From assembly GCA_011503125.2 (NCBI GenBank), contig WWBZ02000082.1, positions 1,488,001 to 1,552,000 of the forward strand: a stretch of DNA of 64,000 nucleotides, written 5' to 3'. Shown here one piece after another: positions 47,253 to 59,401 of the stretch (positions are counted from its first letter, which is position 1; each line of letters starts with the position of its first letter). Below the pieces are notes generated by a model. It was not told the DNA's origin. It saw nothing but the letters and a program-made list of their open reading frames with translations, and ran no database searches. The translations under genes and the position numbers were made by a program. The DNA is from Botryosphaeria dothidea (lineage: Eukaryota; Ascomycota; Dothideomycetes; Botryosphaeriales; Botryosphaeriaceae).

Positions 47253-48685
47253 AGATGAGGCTCTTTTTCTAGTACCTGGACAAATCTTGAAATTTGATCA
47301 TTATGTAGCAATTCTACAGCCACACCGAGGTCACACATCTAAAGCCACAGAGTAGTACTACATCCGACGGTTCGCGAAGGCCAACCCAGGACTCTCGGGG
47401 GGAGTCAAAAACATTCAACCAGTTCCTAGTGTTGCAAATTTATGGTGACAAAGCTATTCAGATGAGTGCTTCGACTCCCAGAGCTGTTTCGATAAGACTT
47501 TTGTCTGGCTTTTTGCTGCGAACCTTGCGTTCGGTGTTAACCATCGGCTGCAGCACCCCTCTGTACGTCTATCCCTGGTTTTGCCATGCACAACCAAAGA
47601 AACGTTACCACAGTGCATCCCCGAACTACCGGATTCCTGGGAAGCTCGCTTTGCGTCGGGAGGGGTCCAGGACCGTTCTCGGGCCCCTCGGACCTAAGGC
47701 TGTCCAACTGCGTAACACAGCCTTATCGACAACCCCGGCAGCAGCCATATAATTGAAAGCTCTCATTCGCCAATGCCCGTTTTTGTGGCGCGGGATTCAT
47801 CCACTCAGAGCAGCTTCTGAGCAAGCGATCTGACCTCGAACGGACGTGTCGCGTAACAGGGAGGCAAGCAACTTCACATTATCTAAGGATTTCGTACTAA
47901 CGCTCTATGCCCGCCACGAAGAATGTTCTCCCCGTCGCAGTCGGATTTGGCGTCCTGTGTCATGAACGGACGGACCCTGTGCAGATGAAGCTTGCCGGCC
48001 ATATTGCGGTCCAGTGCAGCCACCAGAAGAAGCCAGTTGTCGAAAGTTCCACAACAAACATCACATGGAATGCCGCAAAAGGAAATTGGCACGGTGGCTG
48101 GCAGGCAAGTATCGTGTAATAGAAAATGTGTAATTGCAGGGCGTTACTCGACTTTGTCACGAGGATCCTCTGGATCTCCGTCTATCTCGGCTCTCCGTCC
48201 GCAAGCCCTCACAGCGGTGCTTAAGCCGAGAGACGCACAGCCTTCCTGTTTGGCAACGTGACACCTTCAGCACGGCAACCGGATGGGCGCAGAGGAAAGC
48301 GTGCAATCGGGCCATGGAGAGGGGCTAGGCCTGGTCAAGGCGGGCTGCGGTCTCGGCGGACTTTGCAGGCGCAGACGCTTGGGGTGCGCAGCCAGCAGCG
48401 GCCAACAACAGCGCAATTTCGCGGCTCTGCACCAAAACCCCACCTTCGTCCGAATACCTGACAATTGGAAACTGCAAGATTGGTAGGGAAGTCGCGTGGT
48501 GTTGATAGCGGAGTGGAGAAGCAAGGAGCGCCGACACCGGCAACCTTAATACTGGGCGGGGCTAAGGACTTCCGCGGGTAGCCGAGCTGGGGGCGCGCGC
48601 GGCTGGGGGATGAGCTCAGAGCATCGTGCCTGTGCCCTGGGCCTGCGTCGAGCCGCAGATGAACCAACAGAGCTACCATTTGCCT
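47253..48685. other. Upstream region of PUT1
   Basis: About 1.4 kb with no supported gene. Several overlapping ORFs around 48260-48680 have no motif. Confidence 0.4.
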
Positions 48686-48692
48686 TATAAAA
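48686..48692 (+). promoter_or_regulatory. TATA box of PUT1
   Basis: TATAAAA 165 bp upstream of the PUT1 ATG, followed by a C-rich leader. A good consensus and plausible spacing. Confidence 0.5.
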
Positions 48693-48856
48693 CTGCTACC
48701 ACGTTACTACCCAACACTATGCAGAAGACCGCTGCGCGACCTCCCCACCGTTCCTCCCCGTGCGGACCCATAAGATACCCATCCCGCCGTTATTCGCGCT
48801 GTCCCGTGTAACTGTTCGCCAAATCGCCTGCGAATCCGCCGACTTCCTAAAACGTC

Positions 48857-50335
48857 ATGCTCACCACCCTCCGCCACACCCGCCCTTTGTCCCTCAAGTC
48901 TCCGATCCTCGCCCAGCGTGCCGCGCTGGTATCAACTCGGGCAATCTATCACAATGCGCGCTTTTCCACAAGGTCGCCGGTGCGGACAGCAAGCCTGTCG
49001 ATGAAGCCTGGCTCGGCCGTCCAAGAATCCGTGCAATACGCCTCCCAACGCCTCTCCGCACAAGCCGTCTCGCCCACCTCCGCCGCACCAGCCCCACCCT
49101 CCCGCACGTTCGATGATGCTAGCAGCGCTGTTGCAAAGCTCCCGACTGCATCCCTCTTCCGCAACCTCCTGATCCAAAACCTCTCTGCCTACCCTGTCGT
49201 GCTCTCCTTCCTCCTCTCCATCCTCAAGCGTCACTCCGACCTTTTTGTAAAGGCACCCATCCTGCGCCATGCCCTCCAATACTTCTTCTACGCCCACTAC
49301 TGTGCCGGCGCAACAGGGCCCGAGATCTCGCGCACTGTCCAGAGCCTGAGGCAGCTAGGCATGAAGGGCGTCATCCTGAACTACGCCAAGGAGGTTGACA
49401 CCCCCGGCGTCGCCGCCGAGGGCAGCGAGAAGGCCGCTGAGACGCAGAGGTTGCACGAGCAGCAAGTGAGCCAGTGGTTGGATGGCACGCTCAAGACGAT
49501 CGAGTACGCCCCCAGCGGCGACTACGTCGCCATCAAGTTCTCCGGCGCCGGGGCCAAGGTGGTCGAGATGCTCGAGCACGACCAGGAGAAGCCCGACGAC
49601 CTCTTCGGCGCCGCCCTCACGCAGGTCTGCGACGCCGCCCGCGACAAGGACGTCAAGATCCTCGTCGACGCCGAGCACCAGTGCCAGCAGGCCGCCATCG
49701 ACCGGTGGACCATGGCCCTGATGCAGCGCTACAACACGGGCAGCAGCCTCGTCGTCTACAACACGTACCAGATGTACCTCAAGGCGTCGATCCAGGTGCT
49801 GGACGCGCACCTCTCGCGCGCCGCGGCGCACGGCTTCCACTTCGGCGCCAAGCTGGTGCGCGGCGCGTACCTGGGCAGCGACCCGCGCCACCTGATCCAC
49901 GACACCAAGGCGGCGACCGACGCCGCCTACGACGCCGCGGCCGAGAAGCTGGCCCGCTTCCACGTCGAGGCCGCGGCCGGCATCCGCGTCGGCATCGTGC
50001 TGGGCTCGCACAACGCCGCCTCGCTGCGCAAGGTCCGCGCCATCCGCCACCAGCAGGCGCTGGCCGGCCAGCCCGTCGCCAACGTCGTCTACAGCCAGCT
50101 GATGGGCATGGCCGACGAGCTGTCGCTGTCGCTGACGTCAGCCGACCGGGAGCTCGGCCTCAACGAGGGCGACTGCGACGTCTACAAGTACGTCACCTGG
50201 GGCACCATGCAGGAGTGCATCCTGTACCTGGTGCGCCGCGCCGAGGAGAACCGCGATGCCGTCGCCAGCGCTAGGGACTCGAGGACCATCTTCTGGCGCG
50301 AGCTCAAGAGGCGTTTCCTCCCTTTTGCCGGTTGA
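48857..50335 (+). CDS. PUT1: Proline dehydrogenase, mitochondrial
   Basis: FAD enzyme oxidising L-proline to pyrroline-5-carboxylate at the inner mitochondrial membrane, the first step of proline use as nitrogen source. Single exon, 492 residues. Residues 1-50 are Arg/Ser/Thr-rich without acidic residues, a typical presequence. The PRODH barrel starts near SLFRNLLIQNLSAYPVV. Landmarks are LGMKGVILNYAKE, KILVDAEHQCQQ, SLVVYNTYQMYLK, the FAD/substrate motif GAKLVRGAYLGSD, VGIVLGSHNA, QLMGMADELS, the late YVTWGTMQECILYLVRRAEEN with the substrate-binding arginines, and a final RELKRRF. No parts are missing. Codon use in the second half is strongly GC3-biased, like the other enzymes here. Confidence 0.97.
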   Translation: MLTTLRHTRPLSLKSPILAQRAALVSTRAIYHNARFSTRSPVRTASLSMKPGSAVQESVQYASQRLSAQAVSPTSAAPAPPSRTFDDASSAVAKLPTASLFRNLLIQNLSAYPVVLSFLLSILKRHSDLFVKAPILRHALQYFFYAHYCAGATGPEISRTVQSLRQLGMKGVILNYAKEVDTPGVAAEGSEKAAETQRLHEQQVSQWLDGTLKTIEYAPSGDYVAIKFSGAGAKVVEMLEHDQEKPDDLFGAALTQVCDAARDKDVKILVDAEHQCQQAAIDRWTMALMQRYNTGSSLVVYNTYQMYLKASIQVLDAHLSRAAAHGFHFGAKLVRGAYLGSDPRHLIHDTKAATDAAYDAAAEKLARFHVEAAAGIRVGIVLGSHNAASLRKVRAIRHQQALAGQPVANVVYSQLMGMADELSLSLTSADRELGLNEGDCDVYKYVTWGTMQECILYLVRRAEENRDAVASARDSRTIFWRELKRRFLPFAG

Positions 50336-51304
50336 AGGAAAGAACGCGACGGAGGAGGAGGAGGAAGATTATCATACTTCGAAAGAAGGATGACATGGAT
50401 TGGAGCCCGGGTAGAATCCACGGCTTCCCCGAGGAACAAGCTCTCCCTAAAGTAGGAGTGCGGGCGGGGTTTGTCGAGTTCGCGGCGATCTGGCATCAAC
50501 ACAAAGCCGGAGAAGAAGCTACGACGGTTTGGAGTTCAGGCGCCTGCAGTGTACCAGTTGGAAGACGGAAATCTGCAAGAAATTGGAAATCTGCATCATG
50601 AGAAGTGGAATGATGACATGACACGACAGCTATTTGTATAACAGATAGACTGACAGAAGAAAGATAGAAAATTAAAAAACTGAGACGAGACTGCTCGCAC
50701 TTATCCATCTTTTGCTCGACTGGTTGTTCCCTGTTAGTTGGTGGTCAGTCCTCACCTTGTAAGGATGGAGTCTTGGTAAACAGTCGACTGGGGCTCATTT
50801 CCTCGCCCACTGCGCTGGCCTAGCCTATGGACTGATAGGTGACTGATGGATGCTTGGGAGCGACCGGCCTGGTGCCTGACAGAATCCTACAGGATTATTG
50901 AAAAAAATTCCACAGCGTCTGTAAGTTGGTTAGTAAAAACATGTGCCGTTGAAACAATCGGCCCCGATGTGAATGACAGTCGCACAGGACATCCGCTTCA
51001 ACTGTCTCAGACATGCGCTCATTGCTGCCTAGTTGCTGACGGGTAGCCTTGTAGCTCACTAGTTGTTCCTTCTTCGCATAGCCTAAATCAATGCCATCTC
51101 GAAACGCACCAGCAACGTCGTTCGGGCGAAATAGTTGAATGAAGTCGTATTGAGGCCAACATCGTAGTAATCGTTCCAGAGTGAAAACAGTATTAGTACA
51201 ATATTTCGCTGCAGTCCAGATGTGCAGCGCCGGAAATTCTCCATGCGCTTTCTTGCCTCCAATATATAACAATCCTCTACCAGGATTCTTTCCCATTCCC
51301 CAAT
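50336..51304. other. Convergent spacer, PUT1 / MGST3-like
   Basis: About 970 bp between two 3' ends, with a GGAGGAGGAGGAGG purine run right after the PUT1 stop. No gene seen. Confidence 0.4.
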
Positions 51305-51938
51305 TTACAACAGCTGGTAGGCATCCCAGCCGACCATGCCCATCAACACGAACTGAATGATGTTCGCCCAGCTGCCAATGAGCCTGCCCTTGCCGTTCTG
51401 CTTGCCGGGGCTGGTGTAGCCAACGGCGTACATGATCCTGCCGACGGACCACAGGCCGCCCATGATGGCGGCGGGGACGGGCCTGCGCAGGCCGGCGACG
51501 AGCAGAGCGAAGAGGAAAGAGGTGTGGTTCTCGAGGAAGTTGTAGTGGCCGCGCTGGGCGCAGTTGAAGAGGTGCAGCGCCTGCGAGCGCTGCGCGTCGG
51601 CCGTCTGCTCGACGCGCTCCTGCGTCGCGTACTGGTGCGGGTAGGGCACGCCGGCCGCCTTGCGGAAGCTGCCGACGCGCACGCCCAGCCAGCTGGCGAC
51701 GAACAGGGAGCTGGTGGCGGCGAGTACGACGTAGCTAGTAGAAAGGCTCAGTGTCAGTTGGGTTGCTTGCCAAGGCTATTGTGAAGTATGGCGGGTTTCG
51801 TGGTGAAATAGGGCGGGCGCGAGGCATTGACGGCCGGCACGGGTGATGCGCGAGCTCCGTCCGCTGCTGAGAGCTTGCATTGAAAAGGAGACAGCCTTAC
51901 CCGTACTCGCGCGGGACTTCAATGGTGGCGAGGGACAT
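51305..51938 (-). CDS. MAPEG family protein, microsomal GST 3-like
   Basis: A small integral membrane glutathione transferase/peroxidase of the ER. Exon 1 51938-51901 (12 codons plus 2 nt), intron 51735-51900 (166 nt, GTAAGG...TACTAG), exon 2 51734-51305; 155 residues. The start MSLATIEVPREYGYVVLAAT and the four hydrophobic segments are typical of MGST3-like proteins. The conserved signature is LFNCAQRGHYNFLEN, which includes the glutathione-binding Asn-x3-Arg and the FLEN motif; GKGRLIGSW lies before helix 4. The intron is longer than most here, and the short first exon is found only by phase and family sequence. Confidence 0.92.
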
Positions 51939-52822
51939 GATTGGGCTGTAGCGTGGCGATTCGTTGGGCGGAGGTGGAGAGATGTCGGCAATCGGCTTGG
52001 TAGAGTCTGGTCCTTCGAGGTTCGAGAGCAGTGTCGGGCGGGCTTTTAAAGTTTCGGCGAAAACAGGCAACCCTTTTCCACTTTCTTCTGCTTATTCCGC
52101 TGTTGCTGTCGTTTCGCCTGTGGCTTGCTGTAAAGGGACTGCTGCGACGCGGCTGCTGATCAAGCAGTCCGGTCGGCGGAACTGATCTATCCGATTGGTT
52201 CCTGCCGGCGGACGGTCTGTTGGCCCGCAGGGTGTAGGCAACTACGTTCGCAGCGTCGCCGCATTTTCTTCTGGGGACGTCGCCTCAAAAGTTACGGAGG
52301 CTTCGCAGACCGGTCATCGGAAATATAAGACTTTAGGTGTTGAACGAGTTCCGCTTAAGCTTTCGGGCACGATCTCCCGCAGATGGCACCCGGCTCCCGC
52401 CCCTATTGGTCAGACAGTTCTCGCGCCATTTGCAGCACCGATGATTCGCCCACGGAAGTCGAAGGCTGCACGTTTGTCAGCGGCCGTCTTGGAAGCTTGA
52501 AGGGAAGGGCAATCAAATGATCTCGTATTTCGCTCTTCCGCGGAGAGTAATGTCAAGCGCACAGATTAGCGTCTTCTTGACTTGCAACACGAGCACCGCT
52601 CGAATAGGCGCTCGGCATTCTTTGGAGTAGGTTCTGATCAACGAGAGCATACTTTAGCCTCTTCGGTCAATGGACGGGGGCCCCAGAATAGATTCTGAAG
52701 CAGACTGTGTACTTGATTCCAGGCAAATCTATGCTAACGCCGCACACGTATGCGTGAATGCAGATTTGGTTTCGAACGCACATTTTCCGGTCTTCTATTC
52801 AAATACTTGGAACTTCCAGATC
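51939..52822. other. Spacer between MGST3-like promoter and isochorismatase 3' end
   Basis: About 880 bp; contains the MGST3-like promoter. No gene, repeat or clear motif is seen. Confidence 0.4.
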
Positions 52823-54070
52823 TTAAGCCTTGCACAGGGTCTGCAGCACCTGACTCGTACTTTCCTTCGTCTCCTTGACCAACTTCGCCATTTCCTTGAA
52901 CCTGCGATACTTTCGATGAGCAATCTATTTGACTCCCGGTGATTAGGTGAATGACCACATACTCTGGAATTGCAGCATCGTTGATAAGCTCGTAGAGGAA
53001 GCTCTCGCTTGTAGTCACCACCACGCCTTCGTGCCGGAGTCTGGCCAGGGCTATAGGAATTTCTTCCTTATTGCAGCTGGAGACCCCATCCGCTAGGACG
53101 TACACCTTGTGGCCCTCGCGCAGCAGCTCGAGAGCAGTCTGGGTGACGCAGATGTGCGACTCGATGCCGACGATGATACATTCGTGCTTCTGAGTGAGCG
53201 CAGCGCGCACTTCAGGTGTAATCATGGAAAACAGTGTCTTGTCAGCATGCACCTTGGTTTGGATGCCACCAGGAACGTCAAGACCCAGCTCTGCACAGGT
53301 TTCTCCGAGACGAGCACGGTTCTGCGTGGTAGCAATAACGGGGAACTTCAAAATCTGGCCTAGATGAGCTTCAGCTGGAGCCCCAAACCAACAAAGGGAT
53401 GGGAGATTTGGGCAAGCATCGGGAGCTAGGAAACGGCACAGTTCCACGAAGGCAAATCAGAAAGCCACACGAAGAAGAGGTAACAAAGGAAAAATGAGGG
53501 GTAGCGCCGCACTCGTCCAGCACAGCGCGTGGACAAGCTTGAGGACAGCCAACTTCGCCCTTGTGTGGGCTTGGACTATGTATAGAACGGGCTGAGCGAG
53601 GGTCGTGCGGCCCGTGAAGAAATTCAGTGCAGTGAATACGGGCAGAAGACTCGGACCAGCATGTCCTGATGCAGGCGATCATGCGAGGCAGCACGGGATC
53701 GGTCCAGCTGCAGCCATCTCACGCCCCAGGACGCCTTGTTCCTGGAGAGCGGCGGTCCACAGCGTCCGCCAGGAAGCAACGCCAAGAAGAGAAGACGGGG
53801 CGCGGGCTGACGGGGGTGGTCGTACTGGCTCTGAGCATCTTCTGGGTCGTGGTGATGACCTTGGAAAACTCCCAGATGGCGGGGCGGAATTTCTCTTGCA
53901 GATCGCAGATGCTGCAGCGCCGGTCAGTCGTCGAGGCGGCATGTGGACATGTGCAGAGAGAGGAGGCCGTACAAGAGCGCGGGGCTCGCTGGACGGGAGC
54001 TGTCAGCACGTGGCGCGGCCGGGGCGGGCGCGGGAGCAGACTCACTCAATCTGCGGGCAGCGGCAGCCAT
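52823..54070 (-). CDS. Isochorismatase-fold hydrolase (ISOC1-like)
   Basis: Cysteine hydrolase of the isochorismatase superfamily; the fungal and animal ISOC-type members have no settled substrate. Five exons: 54070-54046, 53988-53973 (only 16 nt), 53911-53826, 53359-52963 and 52901-52823; introns of 57, 61, 466 and 61 nt. Every junction agrees in phase and gives 200 residues. The superfamily triad is present: Asp17 (FICDLQEKFRP), Lys83 (HADKTLFSM) and Cys113 (GIESHICVTQTALEL). The body ends FKEMAKLVKETKE...LCKA as in close homologues. The third intron, 466 nt, is the longest intron in the window and could hide an alternative exon. No signal peptide; probably cytosolic or mitochondrial. Confidence 0.9.
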
Positions 54071-55473
54071 GGTCGCGGACTCGAGGCCAATGAGGACTGA
54101 GAAATTTCCAGGAATGGCACGCTGAAGGCGAGGGCAGACACTGTGGTGTCGGGCAGGGCTGCTGGGGGAGGACGTGCGGTCATGCAGAGGCGCGAGCCTC
54201 GGGATTTGGGCGGAGCAGGATGACGCAGTGGGGTTCGCGAGGGCCAGCCGTTGGGCCGCCCAGCGCGCGCAGCGGGCGTCCCTTGTGTGCTGCTGCTGCT
54301 GCTGCTGCGTACCTTACCGCTGTGCGTCCGACGGATGTGCAGCAGGCTCCTTGCGCTGGGCTGCCCTGGCCCTGGCACGCCAGCCCGTCCGGGGCGCTGC
54401 TTCACGTGCGGCGCAATCTGGGAGCGGGAAGACGGGAGCTGGACGAGGGAGCGGAGAGCAGCAAGCAGCAGGAAACCTTCCGTAAACTGCTCGTGAAACG
54501 CAGCGCCGCTCCGTGCCCTTCTCGATCGGGCATGCGCGGGGCCAGCGGCCACCGGTCCACCCGCGCGCAGTACTCTACTCACCCACCTACAATAGTCAGC
54601 CTGAGTAAGGGCTCCTGACTGTCTGCCTGCTCCCCTCGCCCTCAGCTGCCATGCTGAGCCGTGGGCCGTGAGCCGTCAGCCGGCGCCGGCGGCGGCATGG
54701 AGGGAGAAGGCGTAGGCGTGAGCGTGGGCGTGGGCGTGGGCGCTGCTATTTCCACCTACAGGCCCTTTGTGCCACGGGTACAATGGCCGTCAGCCTCGGG
54801 TGCCTTGGCGGGCCCCAGCTGGCGCTTCGTCTTTGACGGGCGTGACAGCGGACCCCATTGGCTGTGCGGGCTGGTGTTGCGTCCTGCCCGCAGCGGGCCC
54901 GCGACGGGCGTGACATCGAGGTTTATAGCAGCCGGAACAAATGCGCGCGCGCCTGGTCTATGCGTGATTTTGTTTGATGAGCGGTGACGGAGCGTATTAT
55001 TCTGTAACTGCTGCTCCTCCGTAATTCCGCCTTGCAATAGCACTGGATCGCGACTTAGCGAGCAGCGAGCGCAACCTGCTATCAAGCACATCCCTCACCA
55101 CACAACCTTCCTTTTTCCCATTCGCACCCAACCTGCTGCGCATCCGCCCTCGAACCCACCCCTCCGCCATATCGCCTCTCCTCGCCGCGCTGCCTGCCAG
55201 CGCCCCTCTCCAGCCGTGGCGTAGCCGCTGGTCCTGCCCTGTCCTTCAGCACCGCGATCCCGCAGGGGCAACTGCCTCGACGCCTCTCCCACCGAGTGCC
55301 CGCGCCGCCGCTCCCCAGCTCCGTTCACCCTCAAAACCGCCCGCTCGCCTGCTTCTTGCTCGCTGTGACACGTCCCGCCGCGCTTCGCGACCGGTACGCA
55401 ATTCCCTCGCCCTCGCCGCCGTCATCTCCACCGCTCCCGACCACCGCCTCGACCTCCCCGCCCGCCGGCGTTG
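54071..55473. other. Divergent promoter region, isochorismatase / Cid1-type gene
   Basis: 1.4 kb, GC-rich, containing a pure CTG run at about 54289-54306 and a GTGGGC-type tandem run at about 54721-54742. The stretch before 55474 is C-rich, like a long 5' UTR. No supported gene. Confidence 0.4.
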
Positions 55474-58400
55474 ATGGGCGAATACAGCAGTACTGAAGCA
55501 GACGCAGGCTGGTTATATCGCACCCTGGATTCCCCAGACACTCTCTACTCGCGCCGCCTTGCCTCGGGAAGTCCGCTGGCCCAGGACCAGCACACCTCCG
55601 TTTCCCATCCTTTCCTCGTCACCCCCCACGCGCAGCAGCCGCTCCTGGTCTACCACCCGCTCCTCCGCTCCGTGCACATCAACAACCTGCTCCAGAAGAA
55701 CTTTCTCGCGCAACCGCCCCCCGCCACCACCGTGTCTCAGGAACAGATCCCGAGGCCCTTGGCGTCGAGGCCGGCACAAGAGACCACAAAGAAAGCGCAA
55801 CCCAAGCCGCACCCTGCGCCACAGCACATCGATGGGAATAACGGCGTGTCAACTCGAGCTACGAGCGGCAAATCGCAGGTGACGGACACCGCAAACATGT
55901 CGAGTAGGGGGTCAGACGGGGTCAAGCAGCATGCCCTCCCCGCACGCCCGCCAATGACGTCCCATCACTCCAACTCTGTTCCATCCACCCCTCACCAGCA
56001 CGCTCGCGACATTTCGTTCCGCTCGAGAACGCCATCTCCGAATGGCGCCCTTGGAAACCACTCGCCGAGGTCTGTGTCCTCCGAAGCGAATGGGTCTATG
56101 CCTTCACTACGAAAGCAGCCTTACAAGTGCAAGTATGAAACACATATTGCTTTTGGCAGGCGTCGGATGGGCTACGACAACGCGGATATGTTGGAGAAGG
56201 CCGCTGTTGCGCCTAAGGCTGCGTTGAACCCCGATGAGGAGGAGAAGCTGAGTGGCGACATGCGAGAGCTCTACGACCGGTTACTGCCGTCCGAAGAGAG
56301 CCAGAAGCGGAGGAAGCTCTTGGTGGAGAAGCTGCATCGCATTCTAAACACCGAGTGGCCTGGAAACGAATTCAAGGTCCACGTCTTCGGATCCTCGGGT
56401 AACCTACTGTGCACCACCGAGTCTGATGGTATGTATCGGCATCAGCTGTAGTTTACGAGAGGTGCTAATCTTGCGGCCAGTCGACGTGTGCATTCAGACC
56501 TCAATGAGGAAGCTGGAGAGTGTACATATGCTGGCTGAAGCACTAGCGAAACGTACGTCGAGGAATCCACAACGTTGAAACATTCTGCTGAAACAGGAAC
56601 AGACAAGATGAGCAAGGTGGTGTGCGTGGCCTCGGCAAAGGTCCCAATTGTCAAGGTCTGGGACCCTGAACTTGAACTCGCTTGCGACATGAACGTCAAC
56701 AACACCCTGGCGATCGAAAACACCAGGATGATTAAGACGTATGTCCAAATCGATGAGCGCGTTCGTCCGTTGACCATGATCATCAAATATTGGACGAAAC
56801 AGCGCATCTTAAACGACGCTGGTATGTTTCACGTTTCGATTTATTTTCTAGCCGCTAACATTCGTAGCAATGGGTGGTACGTTGAGCTCATACACGTGGA
56901 TCTGTATGGTCTTGAATTTCCTGCAGACCAGGAACCCGCCAGTGTTGCCTTCTTTACACCAGATGCCATTCGAGAAGCATCCGACCGAAACTGGGGAAGA
57001 TTCCAGTTTCTTTGATGATTTGGACCAAGTTCGCGGGTTTGGAGAGGCCAACAAGGAGTCTTTGGGGCAGCTGCTCTTTCAGTTCTTTCGACTTTATGGT
57101 CATGAATTTGATTATGAGCGTGATGTAGTCTCCGTCCGGAACGGCAGGTTTTTGACCAGGAAAGAGAAGGGATGGGAAGTTGACAGTGGCAACAAGGAGG
57201 GCCGGTTCCGTTTGTGTGTTGAGGAGCCATTCAACGTCTCGCGGAATTTGGGCAACTCCGCCGATGACTACGCTTTCCGCGGGATACATTTGGAAATTCG
57301 GCAGGCGTTCGACCTTCTAGCGGATGGTGGAAAACTAGAAAAGGCATGCGAACAGTATGTCTACCCCAAGGAAGAGCGACCGACTTTTCAGAAGCCTCCG
57401 CCGGCACCGAAACCAACTCTTACACATAGCACTTCTCCATCTCGGAGAGGTGGTCGTGGGAGTGGAAACAGAGGGAGCCGGAATCATTACAACCAAAGGA
57501 ACAACCAGGGTGACCGTAGCCGGTCATCAAGTGGTGCTTATACAAATGGGCTACCGTTCCTGAGCCCTCCGCTTGCGGGTGCCGGTCCGGATTATTTCGC
57601 AGCCACGACAGGGGCATCTTTACACGAGCAGCTGTACAAACAGTATCAAATGCTCGAGATGCAGCAGCATAGCCTTAAAGCGCAGCTTTTCGCACAGGCT
57701 CAGGCGCGTGCAGCGCAAGCACAAGCACAAGCTATCGCCCATGCTCAGGCTCAGGCCAGAAACGGCTCAAGCCATGGCTCTCCCCCGAAGACGCAGTATG
57801 TTACTGCACAACCAGTATCGAGGGATCCGAACGAGCCTCCCGCCACTGCGCCACTTATGCCACAGTACCTCTATCCATATCCGAACAGTTTCGAGCAACC
57901 TCAGCCGATGTCACAGTCGCACTCTCAGGACGGCATTCGGACGAATCCATCGTCTCCATTGCTGCCTCTGAGCATACCCACGCAACGGCGCGGTGTACAT
58001 CGCGCTACGGTGGCAGAAGGACAGGCAAATAGCGCCGTTAGATCGCACTCGCAGCCGGCAAGGGCCGATCAAAACGCTTTGCTACTCCAGGGTTACCCAC
58101 CAATTCCGAGCTACCCGCCTAATCTCATGGCTTACCCTATAGCTCGATCGTCGCAGGAACCCGCGGCGGCTCAGCAACAGCCGGTAGATGTCCCACAACA
58201 GCACACGCAGGGGTTTGCAACGACAGCACGGGAACCTGTCCAGAATGGTTCACCGAAGGAGTATTATGGATACTTCATGAACGAATCTCCACAGCAGCAC
58301 TTCAGGTCTCACCTTCAGGATTACACCGTTCAGCAAATCCCTTCGTTTCAAGAATTAGCGCAAAGACGGAAAAGGTTGTCGCCAGAGTTGGCACCCCCTC

Positions 58401-59401
58401 AACAGTCTCAAGCACAGCAGCACGCGTCGAGATCTCCATCGCCTCTAGGACACGGTCACAACAGGAGCTGTTCAACAGGAGTTCGGCAAGCCCCTACGTC
58501 TGCTGCCCCACTGCAAGCAACCGAGAAATCATCGCTAGCACCTCCAATGGATTCTGGTCCAGTGATAGTGAACGGGTCATATCGTGCACCGCAAGCTAGG
58601 GAGCAGCGAAGTCTTGCTGAAAGCGTCGATTCAAACGGCTTCACCGACAGAGACTCTGTTTCCTCATTGTCTGGTTCAGCACGTCCTGATGAGCCGTTCC
58701 CCATGGAGATGCCGGAGCAACAACAGCAACAGCAACTCTACACGAACGAGCTATTACGCCGACATTTCGCTTCCTCAGAGCCGGAGGGTCCCAATGGCAT
58801 CGACGGATACGGGACAGTGTCTCAAGCGGCCGTGCCGAGTTATGCGCCTTCCGGGTCGACTGTTGCAGCCCATTATCCTCTAAATGGAGACTCTGCAGCA
58901 AATGGTGCGCCACCTAATCATAACATTCCGCCATGGCGTGTGAAGCCAGCTCCAAATGGAGTGTCGCATCTGGACACATCGAGAACGTCCGCTGTCCCTC
59001 CGCAAACGATCAAGTCGGCTGTTCTGCCTATTTTGTCGCCTGTTCAGGAGACCAGAACCCCATCGCCGACTGCCAGCCGAGGTGCACTGTCCGCTGGCCT
59101 TCAGCCTCCGAATGGCACTCTGAACTCTTTCGAGAAGGAGAACCAGCCGACTCAGCCTCGTTCTGCAGGTATTCAGAACGTGAAGCAGCTGACTCAGCCA
59201 AAGAAAGAAAGCCCGACTACGCACGAGAAATCCGGCAACAAGGGCGGTGCTGGGGGCAACTCTCCGGCGAACGGCGGCTGGCAAAAGTCTAGCGGAGGCA
59301 AGAAAGGCGGCCGCAAACGCGCCAAGTCTAATGCCAGCAAGAACGGCGAGCACAGAGGTGAGCCTCTTCCAGCCAACGAGGCTGACCGCAAGGGAGGTTA
59401 G
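55474..59401 (+). CDS. Cid1/Trf-type nucleotidyltransferase (PAP/TUTase-like)
   Basis: Probably adds A or U tails to RNA. Exons 55474-56428, 56481-56552, 56597-56821 and 56868-59401 (introns 52, 44 and 46 nt; phases agree), 1,261 residues. Residues 1-220 are disordered Ser/Pro/His-rich. The catalytic palm shows VHVFGSSGNLL followed by SDVDVCIQT; the metal-binding Asp318 and Asp320 straddle the first intron. The central domain has KVPIVKVWDPELELACDMNV, NTRMIKTYVQIDERV and LSSYTWICMVLNFLQ. The PAP-associated domain is ESLGQLLFQFFRLYG-HEFDYERDVVSVRNG, ending near residue 600. The remaining 650 residues are Gln/Pro/Ser-rich with a basic GGKKGGRKRAKSN end, a likely RNA- or partner-binding tail. 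The third carboxylate is probably in LELACDMNV. Poly(A) versus poly(U) activity cannot be read here. Confidence 0.9.

Noticed and set aside
49355..50050. 231-codon ORF antisense to PUT1
   Set aside because: Mirror of highly GC3-biased codons in PUT1; no motif.
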